Position numbers and translations under genes: made by a program. DNA of 64,000 bases from Ornithinimicrobium pratense (lineage in GTDB: Bacteria; Actinomycetota; Actinomycetes; Actinomycetales; Dermatophilaceae), in assembly GCF_008843165.1 (NCBI RefSeq), contig NZ_CP044427.1, positions 2,046,001 to 2,110,000 of the forward strand, written 5' to 3'. Positions 1 through 7,927 of the stretch are shown piece by piece. The stretch's first letter is position 1; each line of letters begins with the position of its first letter. The notes beneath the pieces are model-generated. The model worked only from the letters and a program-made list of their open reading frames with translations, was not told the origin of the DNA and made no database searches.

Positions 1-2
1 GG

Positions 3-680
3 GAGAGCCCCCACGACGACCACGACGACCACGACGCGCACGACGACCACGATCATGATCACCCGGACGACGCGCACGACGAGGACGACGAGCAGCACGC
101 GCACGACGAGGACGACGAGCAGCACGCGCACGACGAGGACGACGGGCACGACCACGGGCCCGAGGATCCTCACTTCTGGCTCGACCCGGAGCGGTACGGC
201 CAGGTCGCCGAGGTCATCGCGGCGGAGCTGATCGTGGTCGACCCGGACAACGCGGCCGGTTACGAGGCCAACCTGGAGCTGGTGCTGGCCGAGCTGGATG
301 AGCTGGACCAGGAGTTCGCCGAGGGCCTGGCCGAGTGCCGCAGCCGTGACCTGGTGACCACGCACGAGGCGTTCGGCTACCTCGCCCACCGTTATGACCT
401 GCGGCAAACGGGGATCACCGGGATCACGCCGGACTCCGAGCCCTCCCCCGCCCGCCTTGCCGAGGTCGCCGCCCAGGTCAAGGACCTGGACGTCCAGGCG
501 ATCTACGCCGAACCGATCCTGCGCGACGACATCGCCCGGACGATCGCCAACGAGACGGACACCGAGGTGCTGACGCTCGACCCCGTGGAAGGCATCACCG
601 ACAGCTCCTCCGGATCCACCTACGCGGAGATCATGCGGGCCAACCTCGAGTCGTTGAGGCAGGGCCTGGGCTGCTCATGA
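3..680 (+). CDS. znuA: Zinc ABC transporter substrate-binding protein, 5' end cut by the window
   Basis: The visible 225 residues are the C-terminal part of a cluster A-I (ZnuA/TroA-type) metal-binding lipoprotein that would capture Zn2+ outside the membrane and hand it to ZnuBC. The reading frame is open from base 3. It begins in an extended His/Asp/Glu loop (roughly the first 55 visible residues) built partly from a 27-bp tandem repeat. This is followed by the family motif DPHFWLDP, with a predicted ligand His, and then TTHEAFGYLA with a second one. Acidic His-rich loops of this sort are typical of zinc-specific members rather than Mn or Fe ones. The stop overlaps the znuC start by 4 bases (ATGA), and zur ends the same operon, so zinc-dependent repression is expected; the promoter lies outside the window. 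Confidence 0.93.
   Translation, partial: ESPHDDHDDHDAHDDHDHDHPDDAHDEDDEQHAHDEDDEQHAHDEDDGHDHGPEDPHFWLDPERYGQVAEVIAAELIVVDPDNAAGYEANLELVLAELDELDQEFAEGLAECRSRDLVTTHEAFGYLAHRYDLRQTGITGITPDSEPSPARLAEVAAQVKDLDVQAIYAEPILRDDIARTIANETDTEVLTLDPVEGITDSSSGSTYAEIMRANLESLRQGLGCS
75..144 (+). repeat. 27-bp in-frame tandem repeat encoding the His/Asp/Glu loop of ZnuA
   Basis: Two exact 27-bp units lie at 75-101 and 102-128, followed by a partial third unit. Each encodes HDEDDEQHA, in frame with the binding protein. The repeat extends the metal-binding loop and could vary in copy number by slippage. Confidence 0.85.
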
Positions 681-1462
681 TCCGCAGCGAGGGCGACATC
701 GCTGACCCCGCGGGCAGCGGCACGATCGACACGGCCGAGCCGGTGGTGTCGATGCACCGTGCCGCGTTCGGCTACCAGGGCCGTCCGGTGGTGACCGATA
801 TCGACGTCGAGGTCCGTCGCGGCGAGGTGGTGGCCGTCCTGGGGCCCAACGGTTCTGGCAAGACCACCCTGGTCAAGGGGCTGGTGGGTCTGTCGGAGCA
901 CCTCTCCGGCGAGGTCAGCGTGCTCGGCACCCCACTGGCCCGGCTGCGCGACCGGACCCGCATCGGCTACGTGCCGCAACGGCATACCCTCGTCGGCGGC
1001 GTGCGCGCCACCGTGACCGAGGTCGTCGCCACCGGGCTGCTCGCCCGCCGCCCCTGGTGGCGACGGGCCTCCCGCGCGGACCGTGCGGCCGTGCAGCAGT
1101 CGCTGGAGACGGTCGGGCTGGCGGACCGGGCCCGTTTCGACGTCGACACCCTCTCCGGGGGACAGCAGCGCCGGGTGCTCATCGCACGGGCCCTGGTCGC
1201 CGAGCCAGAGGTCCTGGTCATGGACGAGCCGACGGCCGGCGTCGACCACGCCAGCCAGGCCGTCCTGGCGGGCGTCCTGCAACGTCTCGGTGCCGAGGGC
1301 ACCACCATGCTCGTCGTCACCCACGAGCTGGCTGCCTTGCGCGGCGTGGTGGACCGCATCCTCGAGGTGGACACCGGCCACCTGGTCTTCGACGGCACGC
1401 CGCGGCGGTATGCCGTGCACCAGGCCGAGTTGGCCCGCGCGGCCGGGAGGGGGTCAGCGTGA
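677..1462 (+). CDS. znuC: Zinc ABC transporter ATP-binding protein
   Basis: This 261-residue ABC ATPase powers import of zinc through ZnuB. Walker A GPNGSGKT is at about residues 56-63, the signature LSGGQ near 159, and Walker B LVMDEP near 180, followed by the switch His in VVTHE. The N-terminus has about 25 extra residues before the ATPase fold, so an internal start is possible. ATG 677 was chosen because it overlaps the znuA stop by 4 bases, as is usual for translational coupling. The gene overlaps znuB by 4 bases. Position between binding protein and permease assigns it to zinc rather than another metal. Confidence 0.93.
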   Translation: MIRSEGDIADPAGSGTIDTAEPVVSMHRAAFGYQGRPVVTDIDVEVRRGEVVAVLGPNGSGKTTLVKGLVGLSEHLSGEVSVLGTPLARLRDRTRIGYVPQRHTLVGGVRATVTEVVATGLLARRPWWRRASRADRAAVQQSLETVGLADRARFDVDTLSGGQQRRVLIARALVAEPEVLVMDEPTAGVDHASQAVLAGVLQRLGAEGTTMLVVTHELAALRGVVDRILEVDTGHLVFDGTPRRYAVHQAELARAAGRGSA

Positions 1463-2502
1463 GCGAGATGATCGCGCTGGAGTTCATGCGCAACGCGCTG
1501 GTCGCGGCCCTGTTCGTCGGTCTGGCCGCGCCGATGGTCGGGATCTTCCTGGTGCAGCGACGGCTCTCGCTCATCGGCGACGGGCTTGGCCACGTGGCGT
1601 TGGCCGGAGTGGCGATCGGTGTCGTCACGCAGACCAGCCCCGTGTGGTCAGCGCTGGTCGCCGCCGCCATCGCCGGTGTCCTGATCGAGCTGATCCGGGC
1701 CCGGGGGCGAACCTCGGGCGACGTGGCGCTGGCGCTGATGTTCTACGGGGGCATCGCGGCGGGCGTGGTCATCATCAACCGCGCGGACGGCGGGCAGACC
1801 GGCAACCTCACCGGCTTCCTCTTCGGCGCGATCACCACCACCTCGCGCGAGGACCTCGGGGTCTTCGCCGTCCTCTCGACCGCGATCATCGCGGCGACCG
1901 TTGTCCTGCGCGACCGGCTCTTCGCCGTGGCCGGTGACGAGGAGTACGCCCGCGCCTCGGGTCTGCCGGTGCTCGCGCTCAACATCGTCCTGGCCGTACT
2001 CACCGCGGTGACCGTGGTGGTCGCGATGCGGGTGATCGGGCTGCTGCTCATCAGCGCGCTGATGATCATTCCCAACGCCGCCGCCCAGCAGTTCTCCGGC
2101 AGCTTCCGGGCCGCGGGGTGGTGGGCGGTGCTCATCGGTGTGGTCTCCTCCGTCGGCGGCGTGGTGACCTCGTTCTACGCCGACACCGCCTCCGGCGGGA
2201 CGATCGTGCTGCTGGCCATCGCCCTCTTCGCCGTCGCCGCGCTGGGGGGTGCTGTCCGCCGCGCCATCGCACTGGCCCGGCACCGGCACGCCGAACGGCA
2301 CCCGCACGAGCACGGCCCCGGCTGCGGGCACGATGTGGTCCCGCACGGCGACCACGTCGACTACCTGCACGACGGTCACCGGCACGCGGCGCACGAGGGC
2401 CACTACGACGAGCACGCATCCCAGGTGCACCCGCACGAGCACGACCCGCTGGGCGTGCCGCATACCCTCGAAAAGCCGAAGAACCAGGAGGCCGCACCGT
2501 GA
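1459..2502 (+). CDS. znuB: Zinc ABC transporter permease with a histidine-rich C-terminal tail
   Basis: This is a 347-residue ABC-3 family permease that forms the membrane channel for ZnuAC. Its multiple hydrophobic segments run to about residue 270. After that comes a soluble tail of some 65 residues with about 18 histidines interspersed with Asp and Glu. Ordinary ZnuB proteins are about 260-290 residues long and end near the last helix, so this tail is an addition. It is predicted to be cytoplasmic and could bind zinc as it enters, as a sensor or buffer; that role is inference. GTG 1459 overlaps the znuC stop. The open frame extends upstream, but that part only shadows znuC. Confidence 0.92.
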   Translation: MSEMIALEFMRNALVAALFVGLAAPMVGIFLVQRRLSLIGDGLGHVALAGVAIGVVTQTSPVWSALVAAAIAGVLIELIRARGRTSGDVALALMFYGGIAAGVVIINRADGGQTGNLTGFLFGAITTTSREDLGVFAVLSTAIIAATVVLRDRLFAVAGDEEYARASGLPVLALNIVLAVLTAVTVVVAMRVIGLLLISALMIIPNAAAQQFSGSFRAAGWWAVLIGVVSSVGGVVTSFYADTASGGTIVLLAIALFAVAALGGAVRRAIALARHRHAERHPHEHGPGCGHDVVPHGDHVDYLHDGHRHAAHEGHYDEHASQVHPHEHDPLGVPHTLEKPKNQEAAP

Positions 2503-2903
2503 CCACCACCCGTCGCCCCACCCGGCAGCAGAGCGCCGTCGTGGCGCAGCTGGCCGAGCTGGACGACTTCACCAGCGCCCAGGAGCTGCACGCCAGCCTG
2601 CGCGACGCGGGGGCCAAGGTGGGTCTGGCGACCGTCTACCGGACGTTGGCCTCGATGGCTGCCGCCGGTGAGATCGACACCCTGCGCACCGACGAGGGCG
2701 AGGCCGTCTACCGCAAGTGCTCCACCGGGCACCACCACCACCTGGTCTGCCGCGGGTGCGGCCGCACGGTGGAGATCCAGGGCCCCACCGTGGAGCGCTG
2801 GGCGGACACCGTGGCCGCCGAGCACGGCTTCACCCAGGTGGAGCACACGCTCGAGGTCTTCGGGGTCTGCCCAACCTGCGCCCACACCGCCCCCACCCAC
2901 TGA
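2499..2903 (+). CDS. zur: Fur-family zinc uptake regulator
   Basis: This 134-residue Fur-family repressor has an N-terminal winged helix, with the recognition segment around KVGLATVYRTLASM. The C-terminal dimerisation domain carries a HHHH run and two Cys pairs (CRGCG and CPTCA) that would hold structural zinc. As the last gene of the znu operon, with a GTG start overlapping znuB by 4 bases, it is best read as Zur, which represses zinc uptake when zinc is plentiful. FurA- or PerR-like roles are less likely in this context. The stop is followed within 3 bases by an array of 22-bp repeats. Confidence 0.92.
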   Translation: MTTTRRPTRQQSAVVAQLAELDDFTSAQELHASLRDAGAKVGLATVYRTLASMAAAGEIDTLRTDEGEAVYRKCSTGHHHHLVCRGCGRTVEIQGPTVERWADTVAAEHGFTQVEHTLEVFGVCPTCAHTAPTH

Positions 2904-2905
2904 CC

Positions 2906-3027
2906 GAACACGCCGAAGGCCTCAAGAGAACACGCCAAAGGGCTCGAGCGAACACGCCACAAGGGCTCAGGGAACACGCCCCGGTGTCCTGTCGGGCCTT
3001 CTGCCGTGTCCTGTGGGGAGGGGTGCG
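2906..3027 (+). repeat. Array of 22-bp repeats between convergent zur and uppS (locus 1)
   Basis: Three full direct units begin GAACACGCC at 2906, 2928 and 2950, exactly 22 bp apart. A truncated fourth starts at 2972. Two inverted units follow at 2984 and 3006, beginning GTGTCCTGT, again 22 bp apart. The inverted units match the reverse complement of the direct ones in part. A second array of the same family lies at 27709-27796. The array fills almost the whole gap between the two convergent genes. The period does not preserve a reading frame, so it is not coding. Confidence 0.85.
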
Positions 3028-3033
3028 GGCGGG

Positions 3034-3819
3034 TCAGGCGCTGGGAGCGTCCACCGCTCCGCCGTAGCGACGGTCCCGGGAGACGTACTGCTCGATCCCG
3101 GCCCACAGGTGCCGCCGGTCGTAGTCCGGCCAGAGCACGTCCTGGAAGACCATCTCGGCGTAGGCGCTCTGCCACAGCAGGAAGTTGGAAGTCCGCTGCT
3201 CCCCCGAGCTGCGCAGGAAGAGGTCCACGTCGGGCACCTCCGGGTGGTAGAGGTAGCGGCCGATGGTGCGCTCGTCGATCCCGCGCGGCGACAGCCGCCC
3301 GGCCTTGACGTCCTCACCGATGGCCCGGACCGCGTCGGCGAGCTCGGCCCGCCCGCCGTAGTTGACGCAGAAGTTGAGGGTGATGACGTCGTTGTCGCGG
3401 GTGCGCTCCTCGGCGTCGCGCAGCTCGGAGATCACCGACCGCCACAGCCGTGGCGTCCGCCCGGACCACACGACGCGCACGCCCCAGGAGTGCAGCTCAT
3501 CGCGTCGCCGGTGGATGACGTCGCGGTTGAAGCCCATCAGAAAGCGCACCTCGTCGGGGCTGCGGCGCCAGTTCTCGGTGGAGAAGGCGTAGGCGCTGAT
3601 GCACCGCACGCCGACCTCGATCCCGCCCGCGATCACGTCCAGCAGCGAGGCCTCCCCGGCTTCGTGGCCCTGGGTGCGCTTCAGACCACGCTGGTTGGCC
3701 CAGCGGCCGTTGCCGTCCATGACGATGGCCACGTGCCGGGGCACGAGCTCGGCCGGGATCGCCGGGGGCCTGGCCCCGGAAGGGTGGGGGAAGGGCGGCA
3801 CGGGCTGGCGGGTCGCCAT
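3034..3819 (-). CDS. uppS: Isoprenyl transferase (cis-prenyl diphosphate synthase)
   Basis: This 261-residue Z-type prenyltransferase adds isopentenyl units to make the polyprenyl diphosphate used as lipid carrier in peptidoglycan synthesis. The hallmark [10 protein letters not shown] (catalytic Asp and diphosphate binding), AYAFSTENW and the C-terminal [14 protein letters not shown] are all present. Start ATG 3819 was chosen over an upstream extension because it has an AAGGACC ribosome site within the end of recO and gives the usual length; only 4 bases separate it from the recO stop. Pairing with recO matches the mycobacterial decaprenyl diphosphate synthase locus. Product chain length cannot be read from the sequence. 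Confidence 0.92.
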   Translation of the reverse strand: MATRQPVPPFPHPSGARPPAIPAELVPRHVAIVMDGNGRWANQRGLKRTQGHEAGEASLLDVIAGGIEVGVRCISAYAFSTENWRRSPDEVRFLMGFNRDVIHRRRDELHSWGVRVVWSGRTPRLWRSVISELRDAEERTRDNDVITLNFCVNYGGRAELADAVRAIGEDVKAGRLSPRGIDERTIGRYLYHPEVPDVDLFLRSSGEQRTSNFLLWQSAYAEMVFQDVLWPDYDRRHLWAGIEQYVSRDRRYGGAVDAPSA

Positions 3820-3823
3820 CGGC

Positions 3824-4555
3824 TCAGAAGGTCCTTTCGACGTGTCGCAGGGACCGCACCCCGCGCTCCAGGTGCCATTGCAGATATGCGGCCACCAGCC
3901 CACTCGCCTCGCGCCGGTGCCTGCTCTGGCTGGCGTCGGCCACCGACCAGTCCCCGGTCATGAGCGCCCCGAGCAGGGCGAAGGTCTCGGCGGCGGGAGC
4001 TGTAGAGCCGGGCGGGCGGCATACCGGGCAGACCGCCCCGCCCGAGGGGACGTGGAAGGCCCGGTGCGGCCCGGTCATCCCACACCGGGCGCAATTGACG
4101 AAGCTGGCGCGCCAGCCACCGATGGCCAACGCCCGGATGAGGTAGGAGTCCAGGACCAGCCGGGGGTCATGCTCGCGCACGGCGAGCGCCGCCAGGCCCC
4201 CTGCCAGCAGCCGGAAATGCTGGGTCGCCGGCTGCCCCTCCTCGGTGAGCTGCTCGCAGGTCTCCAGCATCACGCTGGCCGCGGTGAACGCCGGATAGTC
4301 CCGGGCGATCGCCTCGCCGTAGGGGGCCAACCCGTCGGCCTGGGTGACGGTGTCGAGGTTGCGTCCCTCGTAGCACTGGATGTCGACCACCATGCCCGGC
4401 TCAAGCCGGGCACCGAACTTGCTCTTGGTCCGCCGCACCCCCTTTGCCACGGCCCGGACCTTGCCCCGGCCGCGGGTGAGTAGGGTGACGATCCGGTCGG
4501 CCTCGCCCAGCTTGTGCGTGCGCAGCACGATGGCGGCCTCGCGATAGGTGGGCAT
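3824..4555 (-). CDS. recO: DNA repair protein RecO
   Basis: RecO anneals single strands and loads RecA with RecR in the RecFOR gap-repair pathway. The 243 residues begin with the typical OB-fold opening [21 protein letters not shown] zinc finger lies mid-protein ([10 protein letters not shown] followed by CPVCRPPG), and the protein ends in the [14 protein letters not shown] region common in actinobacteria. ATG 4555 was chosen from alignment with known actinobacterial RecO openings; ATG 4564, three codons upstream, is a possible alternative. The gene is cotranscribed with uppS. The gap to the divergent AlkB-like gene is about 117 bases. Confidence 0.93.
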   Translation of the reverse strand: MPTYREAAIVLRTHKLGEADRIVTLLTRGRGKVRAVAKGVRRTKSKFGARLEPGMVVDIQCYEGRNLDTVTQADGLAPYGEAIARDYPAFTAASVMLETCEQLTEEGQPATQHFRLLAGGLAALAVREHDPRLVLDSYLIRALAIGGWRASFVNCARCGMTGPHRAFHVPSGGAVCPVCRPPGSTAPAAETFALLGALMTGDWSVADASQSRHRREASGLVAAYLQWHLERGVRSLRHVERTF

Positions 4556-4672
4556 GGTCACCATTGTCTCCCACGCCCCCTGGATGACCGCTCTGCCACA
4601 CCGGAACAGGAAACGCGAACACCCGTGCGGTTGACACTGGCGCCTTCTGCACAGGTGTTCTATTCTCGACCC

Positions 4673-5311
4673 ATGATGCTGCAAGGATCCCTGCTTGATC
4701 AGGTGGAGGAGGTCGGTTTGCGTCCCCTCACCGGGGCGGTCCGCCGCACGCTCCTGGACCACGGTGCCTGGGTCGACGTGCGGCCCGGGTGGGTCACCGG
4801 CTCCGACGAGCTCTTCACCCGGCTCGCGCTCGGTGGCCCCGCCGGGGTGGACTGGCGGGGGGAGCAGCGGCAGATGTACGACAAGCAGGTCACCACACCC
4901 CGGCTCCTACGGTTCTACCGGGAGCGCGAGCGCCTGCCGGACCCCATCCTGGAGCAGGCGCGTCTGGCCCTGTCTGAGCACTATGCCGCGGAGCTGGGCG
5001 AGCCGTTCGCGACCGCCGGCATGTGTCTTTACCGCGACGGACGCGACAGCGTCGCCTGGCACGGCGACCGCTTCGGGCGCGCGGCCGGCCACGACACGAT
5101 GGTCGCCATCGTCTCCCTCGGCGCCCCCCGGGCCCTGCTGCTCCGTCCGCGTGGCGGCGGCGGCGAGAGCCTGCGCCATGTGCTGGGGCACGGCGACCTG
5201 CTCGTCATGGGGGGCTCCTGCCAGCGCACCTGGGACCACTGTGTGCCCAAGACCCACCAGCCGGTCGGCCCGCGGATCAGCATCCAGTTCCGCCCCCGCG
5301 GGGTGCGCTGA
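4673..5311 (+). CDS. AlkB-like 2-oxoglutarate/Fe(II) dioxygenase
   Basis: This 212-residue member of the AlkB family is likely to reverse alkylation damage in DNA or RNA by oxidative demethylation. The iron-binding facial triad is visible as WHGDR (His and Asp) and WDHCVPK (distal His). The arginines that bind 2-oxoglutarate lie in GPRISIQFRPRG. Two in-frame ATGs (4673 and 4676) are possible. The upstream region holds TTGACA at 4631-4636 and an imperfect SOS-type palindrome at 4649-4660. The gene is monocistronic and faces the dha operon tail to tail. Substrate specificity cannot be told from sequence alone. Confidence 0.88.
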   Translation: MMLQGSLLDQVEEVGLRPLTGAVRRTLLDHGAWVDVRPGWVTGSDELFTRLALGGPAGVDWRGEQRQMYDKQVTTPRLLRFYRERERLPDPILEQARLALSEHYAAELGEPFATAGMCLYRDGRDSVAWHGDRFGRAAGHDTMVAIVSLGAPRALLLRPRGGGGESLRHVLGHGDLLVMGGSCQRTWDHCVPKTHQPVGPRISIQFRPRGVR

Positions 5312-5351
5312 GCCGGTAGGCCAACCTGCCACCGGCCGCCCCCTGCACCAA

Positions 5352-5379
5352 CACAACGCGGTGAGCACAACGCGGTGAG
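5352..5379 (+). repeat. Perfect 14-bp tandem duplication in a convergent intergenic gap
   Basis: CACAACGCGGTGAG occurs at 5352-5365 and again at 5366-5379, between the AlkB-like gene and the 3' end of dhaM. No function is evident; recent slippage is the simplest explanation. Confidence 0.8.
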
Positions 5380-5389
5380 CCGGGTTTCC

Positions 5390-7924
5390 CTACTGATGCA
5401 GGAGTTCGCGGACGGCGCCGGCGTCTCGGGCCGCAAGGGCCCCGGCCGCCAGCTCGCGCAGCTGCTCCAGTGACGTCTCCCGAAGGACGGCCTTGACCGC
5501 GGGCACCGCCGCGGCGGTGGAGCTGAGCTCCCGCACCCCCAGCCCGACGAGGAGCCGGGCCACGTCCGGGTCTGCGGCCATCTCGCCGCACAGGCTGACC
5601 ACCACGCCCTCGGGAGCGCGCTCGCAGATGAAGCGGATCAACTGCAGGACGGCCGGGTCCAGCGGGTCCGACCAGCGCTCCAGGCGAGGGTTGCCACGCT
5701 CGGCGGCGAGGGTGTACTGCGACAGATCATTGCTGCCGATGGAGATGAAGTCCAACCCCTGGGCGAGGCGCCCCAGCCGGACCGCCACGGCCGGCACCTC
5801 CACCATGAGCCCGACGCCGAGCCGGTCAGGCAGGCCCGGAAGACCGGCCCGGGCCGCTGCCTCAGCGAGCCGCTCCCGGGCCCAGTCCACGTCATCGAGC
5901 GAGGAGACCATCGGGAAGAGGACGTTGACCCGGTGCTCCTGCGCCACCCGGCAGATCGCCTCCAACTGGTCGATCAGGACGGTCGGGTCCTCACGGAAGG
6001 CCCGGATGCCGCGCTCACCCAGGAAGGGGTTGGCCTCGGGCCAGGACGGCAGGAAGTCCAAGGGCTTGTCCCCGCCCACGTCCCAGGTGCGGATCGTCAC
6101 GGGGTGGGGGTGGTATGCCGCCGCGATCGCGCCGTAGACCTCCTGCTGCTGCTCCACGGTCGGGGCCGTGCGTGACCGGGCGAAGACGGCCTCGGTCCGC
6201 ACCAGCCCGGACCCCTCCGCCCCAAGCCCGGCCCCGAGCCGGGCCACCGCGAGCGAGGACACATTGGCCTTGACCGTGATCCGCAGACCGTCCCGCGTGG
6301 TCACTGGCAGGTGCGTGTCGGCCAAGGCCCGCTCGCGGCGCTTGCGGCGACGCTCGAGCATGGCCTCGAAGGCGGTCTGCACCTCCGGCGGGGGGTCCAC
6401 GTCGACGCGTCCGCTGCGGGCGTCGAAGGCCAGCAGGGTGCCCGGGGGGACGTCGGCGCGCGAGCCGACACCGGTCAGCACCGGCACCCCCCGAGCCCGG
6501 GCGATGAGGACGCCGTGCCCCAGTCCTCCGCCCCGGCGGGTCAGGACACCCTTGACCGAGTGCGCGTCGAGGGAGATCGCCAGACCGGGGTCGAGCTCGT
6601 CGACGACCAGCACGCCCTCCCCCAGCGACTCCGGCTCATGATGGTCGAGCAAGATGCGCACCACCCGGTCCCCGATGCTGCGCACGTCCTGGGCGCGCTC
6701 ACGTTGGTAGCTGTCCGGCAGGGCGTCGAACCGCGCCGCCACCATCTCGACGGCGCCGCACCAGGCGGTGACCGCGGTGGCACCGGCGCGGATCCGGGCG
6801 CGGACGTCCGCCTGCAGAGCGGGGTCCCGCAGCAGGATGGCGTGGGCGGCGAAGACCTCCGCCTCGCCATACCCCAGGTGCCGCCGGGCGTGCTCCTCCA
6901 GCGCCGCCAGTCGCCCTGTGGCCTGTGCGATCGCCCGCTCGAGCTGGCGGATCCGCTCCTCGGGCTCTGCGGGCGACCTCCCTTCCGGCCCGGGATCCTC
7001 CCCCGGGTCCATCCCCGGACTGAGGGGCCGCTCGCCGATGATGGCCGGCCCGAGAGCCGCGTCCAGACCGGACCCGGCCACCCCCGGCTCGCTGGACACC
7101 GCGGCCGGCACCGGCAGCTCGAGCTCTGACAGCGGCTCCACCGGCCCCGCGTGGTCCCCGAAGGCGCTGGCGGCAAGCTCCTCCAGGTCAGCGAGCAGCT
7201 GCTCCGCCCCAGCCCCGCGGGCCTGGGCCAGGAGCACGTGCCCCTGCCGCGCCCCCAGCGTCCCGACCGCGGAGAGGCTGCGGGCGTCGACCGGGCCGTG
7301 TCCGATCGTCACATTGGTGAGCCGCACCTCGGTGCCCGGCTTGGCCCGGCCAACCAGTGTCACCAGGCGGGCGGCAGGTCGGGCGTGCAGGCCGTGCTCA
7401 CCTACCACCGCGAGCTCGGTGGAGACCCATGGCCGGGCGTCCTCAGCCACCGCCGTTTCCTGGGCATCCCCGGCCGAGTCCCTCGCCGGCCGGTCCTCCC
7501 GGGCGCCGGCCCCCAGGTGCTCCACCTTGGCTGCAAGCCCCCTCTCGGCCTCGAGGGCACAGGTGTCGAGGTCAGCGCCGGTGCCGGCGGCGACGACCGC
7601 GGCGAGCAGCCCCTCGACGAGAGGGGCGGGGCTCACCCGCACCCGAGCCGCGACCCCGGGGTCGAGCAGCTCCAGCGCCATCTCCGCCGACAGGACCGCG
7701 CTGCCCAGGTCGACGAGGATCAGCACCCCGTCACCGCCGGTGGCGATGTCCACCGCTGCGACGACCTCGGCGACCAGGGCGGCGTCGGTCCCGGTGGTGC
7801 CCTCGTCCAACCCGGACGCCAGCTCCACCACCGGGCTCGTGCCGCCCGTGCACATCTCCAGGGCCAGGTCCCGCACCGCCCGGGCGAGGGCGCGGCTGTG
7901 TGAGACGACGACGACGCCGATCAT
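5390..7924 (-). CDS. dhaM: Three-domain DhaM: EIIA-Man/DhaM, HPr and enzyme I fused in one protein
   Basis: The 844 residues carry a whole phosphorelay from PEP to the dihydroxyacetone kinase subunits. Residues 1 to about 130 are an EIIA(Man)-fold DhaM domain with active His9 in VVVSHS. An HPr domain follows, with GLHARPAA near residue 177. From about 290 to the end is an enzyme I domain with NPFLGERGIR, SIGSNDLSQYT and the catalytic Cys in CGEMAAD near 778. The phosphohistidine loop reads GGGLGHG instead of the usual GG-x-TSH-x-A, though the His remains. E. coli DhaM has only a truncated EI segment, so this longer version looks self-sufficient. It lies 3 bases downstream of dhaL. Confidence 0.9.
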   Translation of the reverse strand: MIGVVVVSHSRALARAVRDLALEMCTGGTSPVVELASGLDEGTTGTDAALVAEVVAAVDIATGGDGVLILVDLGSAVLSAEMALELLDPGVAARVRVSPAPLVEGLLAAVVAAGTGADLDTCALEAERGLAAKVEHLGAGAREDRPARDSAGDAQETAVAEDARPWVSTELAVVGEHGLHARPAARLVTLVGRAKPGTEVRLTNVTIGHGPVDARSLSAVGTLGARQGHVLLAQARGAGAEQLLADLEELAASAFGDHAGPVEPLSELELPVPAAVSSEPGVAGSGLDAALGPAIIGERPLSPGMDPGEDPGPEGRSPAEPEERIRQLERAIAQATGRLAALEEHARRHLGYGEAEVFAAHAILLRDPALQADVRARIRAGATAVTAWCGAVEMVAARFDALPDSYQRERAQDVRSIGDRVVRILLDHHEPESLGEGVLVVDELDPGLAISLDAHSVKGVLTRRGGGLGHGVLIARARGVPVLTGVGSRADVPPGTLLAFDARSGRVDVDPPPEVQTAFEAMLERRRKRRERALADTHLPVTTRDGLRITVKANVSSLAVARLGAGLGAEGSGLVRTEAVFARSRTAPTVEQQQEVYGAIAAAYHPHPVTIRTWDVGGDKPLDFLPSWPEANPFLGERGIRAFREDPTVLIDQLEAICRVAQEHRVNVLFPMVSSLDDVDWARERLAEAAARAGLPGLPDRLGVGLMVEVPAVAVRLGRLAQGLDFISIGSNDLSQYTLAAERGNPRLERWSDPLDPAVLQLIRFICERAPEGVVVSLCGEMAADPDVARLLVGLGVRELSSTAAAVPAVKAVLRETSLEQLRELAAGALAARDAGAVRELLHQ

Positions 7925-7927
7925 GCG

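Noticed and set aside
2906-3027. CRISPR array
   Set aside because: Units are contiguous at 22 bp with no unique spacers, orientation changes in the middle and no cas genes are present.
2668-3963. 431-residue plus-strand frame over zur, the repeats and uppS
   Set aside because: It shadows zur out of frame, crosses the repeat array and is antisense to uppS, with low-complexity composition.
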